The translations under genes were made by a program, and so were the position numbers. A stretch of 18,494 bases of DNA from the NCBI GenBank assembly GCA_934102055.1, contig CAKOSE010000018.1:1-18494 (forward strand), written 5' to 3'. The DNA comes from an uncultured Bacilli bacterium. GTDB taxonomy: Bacteria > Bacillota_I > Bacilli_A > RF39 > UBA660. Below, piece after piece: positions 13,575 to 18,494 of this stretch; position 1 is the first letter of the stretch; every line of letters begins with the position of its first letter. Under the pieces are notes generated by a model, which was given only the letters and a program-made list of their open reading frames with translations, ran no database searches and was not told the origin of the DNA.

Positions 13575-14822
13575 ATGAAAAAAATTTTATTTATACTGTT
13601 ATCAATATTCTTACTTCCTATTACAGCATATGCTGATAACACAACTATATCTTTAAATACAAATAAACAAAACATAAAAGAAGGAGACACAATAACAGTA
13701 AGTGTAAATATAAAAAGTAACACTAATCTAGGAGAATATGAATACACTCTTGACTATGACAATACAAAACTAAAAATACTAAAAGACAATCCATATACTA
13801 TAGATAAACCAGACAATGATACAAAACAAGAAAAAAAGACATATAAATTTAAAGCTTTAAAAGAAGGAACAACAAAAATAACAGTAAAATCATATTATGT
13901 AACAGATTCTAAAAATAATACTTTAAATCCAAAAATTAATCCAGTTACAATAAAAATAACTAAAAACGATAATAATAATAACAGCAATTACTTATCCTCA
14001 TTAGAAGTTCAAGGATATCACTTATCCCCTTCTTTTACAAAAGATAATACAGATTACACATTAAAAGTCGAAGATATAAGTAAAATAACAATCAAAGCTA
14101 CTCCTGAAAGTAAAAATTCAAAAGTAAAAGGAACCGGAACAAAAAAATTAGATGAAGGAGAAAATAAATTTGAAATAGTTGTTACAAATAGTGATAACGA
14201 AGAACTTACATATTCTATTTTAGTTACATTAACTACAAAAAATAAAATCAAAGTTAAAATAGAAAATGAAGAATATGTACTAATTCAAAACTTCGATTCA
14301 ATAGATATACCAGAAGGTTACAAAGAAAAACAAATTACAATCGGAGATAATGAAATAACTGCTCTTTACAACGAAACAACTAAATTAACTTTAATCCCAC
14401 TTAAAGACAGTAATAACAAAATTAAATTATTTATTTATAATGAAAAAACTGGAGAATATAAACCATATAATGAAATAAAGTTAAAAGAAGTTTCATTCAT
14501 ACCTCTTGATACTGATAAAACTATTGATAATTATACCCAATATACAGAAACAATTAACGATATTGATGTTACATGCTATAAAATATCAAGCTCTTCAAAC
14601 TTTGCAATAATTTATGGAATAAATACTAGAACAGGAGAAGAAGGATTCTATTCATATAACAAAGAAGAAGAAACAATCCAAAAATATAACCAAGAAATAG
14701 AAGACTATTATAAAGAAAAAATAGAAAACACTAAAGTACTTATTTATATTCTTTCTGGAACTACTTTAGTATTTGCAGTAGCAACAATTACACTAGTTAT
14801 TAAAAGACACAAACAAAAATAA
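13575..14822 (+). CDS. Membrane-anchored surface protein with cohesin-like and cadherin-like beta-sandwich domains
   Basis: 415 residues from ATG 13575, which has GGAGG at 13566-13570. An in-frame TTG ten codons earlier abuts the previous stop and lacks a ribosome site. MKKILFILLSIFLLPITAYA is a signal peptide. Residues about 22-125 (ISLNTNKQNIKEGDTITVSV, then EYTLDYDNTKLKIL) resemble a cohesin-type domain. About 135-220 (YLSSLEVQGYHLSPSFTKDN, then YTLKV, ending EELTYSILV) is the cadherin-like beta-sandwich family seen in Firmicute surface proteins. About 220-365 is an unrecognised mixed region with one Cys. A single membrane helix (about 385-407) ends in the positive tail KRHKQK, anchoring the protein with its bulk outside. 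It lies 30 bases after the glucosaminidase stop with no terminator between them, so the two probably form one envelope operon. Function may be scaffolding or adhesion, as inference. Confidence 0.8.
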   Translation: MKKILFILLSIFLLPITAYADNTTISLNTNKQNIKEGDTITVSVNIKSNTNLGEYEYTLDYDNTKLKILKDNPYTIDKPDNDTKQEKKTYKFKALKEGTTKITVKSYYVTDSKNNTLNPKINPVTIKITKNDNNNNSNYLSSLEVQGYHLSPSFTKDNTDYTLKVEDISKITIKATPESKNSKVKGTGTKKLDEGENKFEIVVTNSDNEELTYSILVTLTTKNKIKVKIENEEYVLIQNFDSIDIPEGYKEKQITIGDNEITALYNETTKLTLIPLKDSNNKIKLFIYNEKTGEYKPYNEIKLKEVSFIPLDTDKTIDNYTQYTETINDIDVTCYKISSSSNFAIIYGINTRTGEEGFYSYNKEEETIQKYNQEIEDYYKEKIENTKVLIYILSGTTLVFAVATITLVIKRHKQK

Positions 14823-14847
14823 AATGAGCAAATGCTCATTTTATTTT
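14816..14847. terminator. Bidirectional terminator between the surface operon and the nth operon
   Basis: AAAATGAGCA (14821-14830) pairs with TGCTCATTTT (14833-14842). Flanking A/T pairs extend the stem to about 15 bp (14816-14830 with 14833-14847). T-runs follow on both strands. It overlaps the stop codons of both convergent genes. The loop is only two bases as drawn, so one or two inner pairs probably open. Confidence 0.75.
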
Positions 14848-15456
14848 GTCCTTTTGACATAAATATTTCAATTTACACTTATCACACTTTGGATTTCTTG
14901 CAGTGCAATAATATCTCCCAAATAAAACCAATCTTAAATGAGTATCACACCACAAATCTCTAGGAATAACTTTTTTCAAATTATTTTCTACTTCCAAAAC
15001 ATCACTACTAGGAGATGAAATTCCTAATCTTTTGGAAACTCTTTCAACATGAGTATCAACAGCAATATTTGGAATACCATAATATTCACTCAAAAAAACA
15101 TTAACAGTTTTTCTACCAACCATAGGAAGGCTTAAAAGAAGATTCCTAGATTTAGGAACACTCCCCCATTCAGTTATTTTCTTTGCTATTTCTATAACAG
15201 CATAACTTTTCTTTGTATAATTGCCTAAACTACGTATTATATCTTCTACATCTTTTATATCTGCTAAACTTAATTCCCTTACACTTTTATATTTAGAAAA
15301 AAGATCCTTCGTCACTATATTTACCCTCTTATCAGTAGTTTGTGCACTTAACATAATAGCAATTAAAAGTTCATAATCATTTTTATAATTTAGCTCACAT
15401 ACAGGATTAGGAAATAATTCCTCCAAATAATCTAATACAGTATTAATCATTTTCAT
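14836..15456 (-). CDS. nth: Endonuclease III (DNA glycosylase/AP lyase)
   Basis: 206 residues, the usual length. It removes oxidised pyrimidines and nicks AP sites in base-excision repair. The helix-hairpin-helix LPMVGRKTVNV carries the catalytic K116, IAVDTHVERV carries D134, and the C-terminal [4Fe-4S] cluster ligands are C184-x6-C191-x2-C194-x5-C200, all as in E. coli Nth. LLIAIMLSAQTTDKRVN (30-46) is the typical N-terminal motif. One difference: the hairpin LPGVG reads LPMVG here (M112). The ATG at 15456 overlaps the end of dnaD by 14 bases, and no strong ribosome site is visible, so translation is likely coupled to dnaD. It is the last gene of the cca-dnaD-nth operon. Confidence 0.95.
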   Translation of the reverse strand: MKMINTVLDYLEELFPNPVCELNYKNDYELLIAIMLSAQTTDKRVNIVTKDLFSKYKSVRELSLADIKDVEDIIRSLGNYTKKSYAVIEIAKKITEWGSVPKSRNLLLSLPMVGRKTVNVFLSEYYGIPNIAVDTHVERVSKRLGISSPSSDVLEVENNLKKVIPRDLWCDTHLRLVLFGRYYCTARNPKCDKCKLKYLCQKDKIK

Positions 15457-16084
15457 CTAACCAATCATATTCAAATAATTCGATGTTTTTTTCTTCCTTA
15501 ATTGGTTTTCTTCTTACATCACTTGCCTTTTTATATCCTTTTTTAGTCCATTCATAGATAATCTTATCAATATACTTAAGATTTCTAACACCATTAAGTA
15601 CTGCTTCCTTAAGAGCTTCCTTGATCAATTCCTCACTAACACTTGCATTAAGCCATCTTGCTATAGTTTCATATTCAATCGGAGACAAAGTCCTTCCAAG
15701 TTCTGTTTCAATTACTTTATATATATCAGAATGTTCCTGATCATTTAAAGATGAACCCTCAATCAACATTGAAGTAAGCTTTTCATATAAATAAGTTATA
15801 TCAATATATTCCTTTATTTTACCATCACTATTTTTTACTTCTAATTTTATATACTTTTTATTTGATAAATTAGAAATAAGTTCCATAACTTCTGGAACCT
15901 CAAATCCTAGAACATTTGAAAAATAAACCGGATCAAAACTAATAATTTGATCATAAGACATTAAAAAACTCAAAAACAATAACTCTTTAAGATCAAGTTT
16001 AAGTTCTTTATAATTCATAAGTAAAACACTAGGAATGACCAAATTTTTTGATTTAACTATTCCATATATTTTCTTACTCTTCAC
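15443..16084 (-). CDS. dnaD: DnaD-family replication initiation protein
   Basis: 213 residues. DnaD acts in Firmicute replication initiation and restart, helping load the helicase with DnaB and DnaA. The N-terminal half (about 15-105) is winged-helix-like (LKLDLKELLFLSFLMSYD, PEVMELISNLSNKKYIKL). The C-terminal DDBH2 domain (about 118-190) runs from ELGRTLSPIEYETIARWL to IKEALKEAVLNGVRNLKYID and ends in KIIYEWTKKG, the conserved YxxxIxxxW(x)xxG element. The start is GTG (16082-16084) with GGAGG 7 bases upstream. That ribosome site overlaps the TAG stop of cca. The C-terminal tail is acidic (NIELFEYDWLDEND). The adjacency dnaD-nth is conserved in Firmicutes. Confidence 0.92.
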   Translation of the reverse strand: MKSKKIYGIVKSKNLVIPSVLLMNYKELKLDLKELLFLSFLMSYDQIISFDPVYFSNVLGFEVPEVMELISNLSNKKYIKLEVKNSDGKIKEYIDITYLYEKLTSMLIEGSSLNDQEHSDIYKVIETELGRTLSPIEYETIARWLNASVSEELIKEALKEAVLNGVRNLKYIDKIIYEWTKKGYKKASDVRRKPIKEEKNIELFEYDWLDEND

Positions 16085-16095
16085 AACACCACCTC

Positions 16096-17181
16096 CTAGT
16101 AATTTAATTTAACATACTCTTTAAGGGCTTTCTTATCATTTACAAGTTCTCCATTTAAAACTTTATTTTCTATATCCTCAAAAATTTTACCTAAAAACTT
16201 ATTAGGAGCTTTTCCTAACACTCTACATATTTCCTCAACATTTATATTTAATTCTTCTCTATCCTTGATAGGAAGTTTTTCATATTTAGACATTATTTTC
16301 TTTGTATTAAAACCTTTCAAATCACTAACAACAGAAATAGGATAACTACCATACTTATACTGAATAAACTTATCATTTATATCTTCATTCATAACTGTTT
16401 TTATCTTCTTAATTAGTTCTTTTTCTTTTTTTGTAAAAGCATAATCAACGTCTGTAATCATAGCCCACATACCAATAAGATCATTTGTTCTAAGAATATA
16501 CTTAATATTAATTAATTCTAATTCTTCTAAAAGACCTAAATCTCTTAGTAATTTAACACCATACTTCTTATGTTTTGAACAGAATATCTTATTTAACTCT
16601 TCCCTTTTTCTTTCATAAGATAAATTACGCAAAAGATTTTTGTTCTTAATAATCGCATCCTTTAAAGTATTATCTAATCTAAATTTAAAAACACTACAAA
16701 ACCTAATTGCCCTTAATATTCTAAGTGCATCTTCCTCCATCTTTTTATAAGGATCTCCAATTGATCTTACTATTTTTCTTTTTAAATCTTTTCTTCCATC
16801 ATAAATATCAATTATATTATCATCCATATCTAAACACATGGAATTTATAGTAAAATCTCTTCTTTTTAAATCTTCTAAAAATGAATCTATATATACTATT
16901 TTCTCAGGTTTTCTATTATTTATATATTTAACATCCTTACGAAAAGTAGTAATATCGAATTTATAATTATCACACTTAAAAGAAACATTTCCATAATCAT
17001 GTAACTTAACATCATAACCCTTAAAAATATTAAGAACCTCTTTAGGTTTAGCTTTAGTAGTTATATCAATATCCATAGTACTAATACCAAGAATTTTATC
17101 TCTAACATACCCCCCTATAACATAAGATTCATAACCATTTTTTTCTAAAGTTTCAAGTACATTATATATTATTTTATCCAT
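16096..17181 (-). CDS. cca: CCA tRNA nucleotidyltransferase (class II)
   Basis: 361 residues. It adds or repairs the 3' CCA of tRNA using CTP and ATP. Class II motifs are in order: IGGYVRD (22-28), D37-I-D39 metal-binding pair, RRDFTINSM (107-115), and EEDALRILRAIRF near 150. A helical body follows, with the NTP-selecting segment around LRNLSYERKREEL (E-R-x-R-E-E). It is shorter than many bacterial Cca proteins because no HD phosphohydrolase domain follows. A poly(A) polymerase cannot be fully excluded on motifs, but this is the only candidate here and the dnaD-nth context fits cca. ATG at 17181 has AGGTGG 5 bases upstream. The gene is first in the operon, behind a near-consensus promoter. 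Confidence 0.92.
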   Translation of the reverse strand: MDKIIYNVLETLEKNGYESYVIGGYVRDKILGISTMDIDITTKAKPKEVLNIFKGYDVKLHDYGNVSFKCDNYKFDITTFRKDVKYINNRKPEKIVYIDSFLEDLKRRDFTINSMCLDMDDNIIDIYDGRKDLKRKIVRSIGDPYKKMEEDALRILRAIRFCSVFKFRLDNTLKDAIIKNKNLLRNLSYERKREELNKIFCSKHKKYGVKLLRDLGLLEELELINIKYILRTNDLIGMWAMITDVDYAFTKKEKELIKKIKTVMNEDINDKFIQYKYGSYPISVVSDLKGFNTKKIMSKYEKLPIKDREELNINVEEICRVLGKAPNKFLGKIFEDIENKVLNGELVNDKKALKEYVKLNY

Positions 17182-17196
17182 AATTCCACCTCTTTA

Positions 17197-17225
17197 ATTA
17201 TATCTAATCATAATAAAAATATCAA
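17197..17225 (-). promoter_or_regulatory. Promoter of the cca-dnaD-nth operon
   Basis: Minus strand: TTGATA (17220-17225), 17-base spacer, TATAAT (17197-17202), 15 bases before the cca ATG region's ribosome site. A very good vegetative-type promoter. Confidence 0.75.
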
Positions 17226-17238
17226 TATGAATATCAAG

Positions 17239-17268
17239 AAAAAAGATTACTGTATAAAAACAATAATC
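17239..17268 (-). terminator. Terminator of the 274-residue protein gene
   Basis: Minus strand: GATTATTG (17261-17268) pairs with CAGTAATC (17245-17252, one G-U pair) around an 8-base loop, followed by six T (17239-17244). It starts 7 bases after the stop codon and separates this gene from cca. Confidence 0.7.
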
Positions 17269-17274
17269 ATTTAT

Positions 17275-18099
17275 TCAATATCTCTGTCTTACATTTTCAT
17301 CTTTAATTTGATCAATATCAAGTATTAAATCATTTCTATTAACCTCATCAGAATAACTAAGTATTTCATATAAACTAGGCAAAGAAGAAATACTACAGTT
17401 AATAGCTTTATTAGCCATTATAAGCTCCAAACTTTTATCTTTTACACCTTTATTATTTGATATATCTATTATTGTAGAGACTTGCTTTTCATCTGTAGCA
17501 CACGAAATAATAGAAGATAAACCACATAAAACTCCTAAATTAAGATCACTTTTAGATTCAATCATATCTGTAATCGCAGAAGCCTTATACGAATCCTCAG
17601 TCCTAGTCATAAAACCAATAATTTCTACAAGCCTACATCTTAAAAGTTTGTTCATCTCATTAGTATTTTCTTCTTCCCTTAAGTAATCAAGAACCTTTCT
17701 AGTAACAGTTAAAGCTCCCGCTGCACCATCATTAGTTTTTGAAGCAAGAACCATTCTTATAATTAAGAAAATATTATCATAATCATCCTTAAACTCATCC
17801 ATCTCATTAACAATATTTGATGAAGAAATAATTTTTTGTCTATCCTTATTAATATCAGTATTATCAGAAATATACTCTAAAAGTTTAGCCTTATCATCTC
17901 TATTTTTACTAGTTGAAGCATAAGTTTTTATAAGATGCTCAAAAATGATTTCATCATTCCAATCAATTGCTAATATTTTTTCTAGATCATCAATTTCTAA
18001 ACTATACAAATACATATATTTGTCTATATTATGTTTGCTAATACCGTTTTCTTTTAATCTATTCTCTATTTCCCCATAAAGTTCTTCTATTCTTACCAT
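17275..18099 (-). CDS. Uncharacterised helical protein (274 residues)
   Basis: Not recognised. No signal peptide or membrane helix. The sequence is a series of amphipathic helices of about 15-20 residues, for example LYGEIENRLKENGISKHNID, DEFKDDYDNIFLIIRMVLAS, LLRCRLVEIIGFMTRTED and SLELIMANKAINCSISSLPS. Small-residue turns separate them, which suggests a HEAT/TPR-like helical solenoid for protein-protein contacts. Thr/Ser/Asp are abundant and there are four Cys. No catalytic motif is visible. The start is certain: AGGAGG 7 bases before ATG. It is a single-gene unit with its own promoter and terminator, so it is probably regulated separately from the adjacent cca operon. Confidence 0.75.
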   Translation of the reverse strand: MVRIEELYGEIENRLKENGISKHNIDKYMYLYSLEIDDLEKILAIDWNDEIIFEHLIKTYASTSKNRDDKAKLLEYISDNTDINKDRQKIISSSNIVNEMDEFKDDYDNIFLIIRMVLASKTNDGAAGALTVTRKVLDYLREEENTNEMNKLLRCRLVEIIGFMTRTEDSYKASAITDMIESKSDLNLGVLCGLSSIISCATDEKQVSTIIDISNNKGVKDKSLELIMANKAINCSISSLPSLYEILSYSDEVNRNDLILDIDQIKDENVRQRY

Positions 18100-18120
18100 A
18101 CCATTACCTCCTCTAACAAT

Positions 18121-18149
18121 ATCTTATCACTTATAAAAAAAACTGTCAA
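18121..18149 (-). promoter_or_regulatory. Promoter of the 274-residue protein gene
   Basis: Minus strand: TTGACA (18144-18149), 17-base spacer, TAAGAT (18121-18126). The -35 is perfect and the spacing optimal. Confidence 0.7.
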
Positions 18150-18166
18150 CAAACATCATATTTGTT
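18148..18166. promoter_or_regulatory. Operator-like palindrome at the -35 box
   Basis: AACAAACAT (18148-18156) and ATATTTGTT (18158-18166) form 9-bp arms with one mismatch around a single central base. The palindrome touches the TTGACA box of the promoter above. A bound regulator here would affect transcription of the 274-residue protein. No known operator consensus was matched. Confidence 0.4.
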
Positions 18167-18245
18167 AGAATTGTTTGATTAGATAATTACTTTTAATTAA
18201 ACTAAAATTCTTACTACTCACATATCTTTCATGATTATTTCTTTA

Positions 18246-18494
18246 TTATTTAAGATTATTTATTTCTTCTCTTGTTAAGCCTGTATATTTACATATCATT
18301 TCTATATCTAAGTTATCCTTTAACATATTTCTTGCTGTTTCGAGTATGCTTTCTTTTTTACCTTGAGCAATGCCAGCGGCCATGCCGGTCTCTATGCCCT
18401 TTTCTCTTGCCTCTTCAAGTTCTGTTATTCTAAGCTTTTCTTCATGTAACTCTTTATCATAAAGTCCTACTATATCATCTTCCATACTTGCTCT
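18246..18494 (-). CDS. Rpn-family nuclease/transposase-like protein, C-terminal part
   Basis: The reading frame stays open to the window edge (R-A-S before the internal Met at 18485), so this is the 3' part of a longer gene and the Met is not a proven start. The visible tail, YDKELHEEKLRITELEEARE, then KGIETGMAAGIAQGKKE and ILETARNMLKDNLDIEMICK, is characteristic of the C-terminus of Rpn (PD-(D/E)XK, recombination-promoting nuclease/putative transposase) proteins. There a charged helix with G-x-x-x-G repeats precedes a short helix-turn ending TGLTREEINNL. The nuclease core would lie outside the window. The TAA at 18246-18248 is intact. Related genes are usually multicopy in gut Firmicutes. 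No terminator is obvious after it. Confidence 0.75.
   Translation of the reverse strand, partial: RASMEDDIVGLYDKELHEEKLRITELEEAREKGIETGMAAGIAQGKKESILETARNMLKDNLDIEMICKYTGLTREEINNLK

Noticed and set aside
13541..13747. Minus-strand frames within the cohesin/cadherin-like gene (also 14054-14251)
   Set aside because: Both lie entirely opposite a gene with a signal peptide, domains and a strong ribosome site. They look like antisense shadows.

Overview
The window is strongly AT-rich, uses Shine-Dalgarno sites of the AGGAGG type, and uses TGA as a normal stop (nth and the giant gene at the left edge) with Trp encoded by TGG. So it uses the standard bacterial code, not the Mycoplasma code. A DnaD-family replication protein, a cca-dnaD-nth cluster, SH3-repeat wall hydrolases and an Rpn-type nuclease tail point to a low-GC Firmicute. 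An uncultivated gut Bacilli/Mollicutes-like lineage is the best guess, as inference only.

Left edge (1-4530): the last codons and right terminal repeat of an IS3-family insertion sequence abut the stop codon of a very large gene on the minus strand. This gene encodes a 1395-residue soluble protein. Its C-terminus carries a nucleotidyltransferase-fold active site (G-S, D-x-D and a third Asp pair) followed by a helical segment resembling those of class I CCA-adding enzymes, OAS and CD-NTases. The remaining ~1100 residues are unrecognised. It is the most unusual gene in the window. Its 5' region holds direct repeats and two hairpins.

4540-6770: a YgjV-type membrane protein lies behind two small uncharacterised genes (93 and 51 codons, with TTG and GTG starts). 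A divergent GNAT acetyltransferase follows, then a 61-residue membrane protein with its own strong promoter and a 17-bp-stem terminator.

6754-10904 (minus strand): a putative lipoprotein deacetylase of the PIG-L family sits behind a membrane-anchored XRE regulator (probable operon). Next come a CMP-kinase-like nucleotide kinase with its own promoter, and a cation diffusion facilitator. The facilitator's ~100-nt leader contains a five-codon leader ORF inside a hairpin.

10905-14822 (plus strand): a secreted cell-wall glucosaminidase with seven SH3-like repeats, one inserted within the catalytic domain, is followed by a membrane-anchored cohesin/cadherin-like surface protein. Together they look like an envelope module. 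A bidirectional terminator separates them from the next operon.

14836-18494 (minus strand): cca, dnaD and nth form a housekeeping operon driven by a near-consensus promoter. Upstream is an unrecognised 274-residue helical protein with its own promoter, an operator-like palindrome and a terminator. The window ends in the C-terminal part of an Rpn-family nuclease/transposase-like gene.

No tRNA, rRNA or CRISPR array was seen, and no gene-free stretch exceeds 300 bases.
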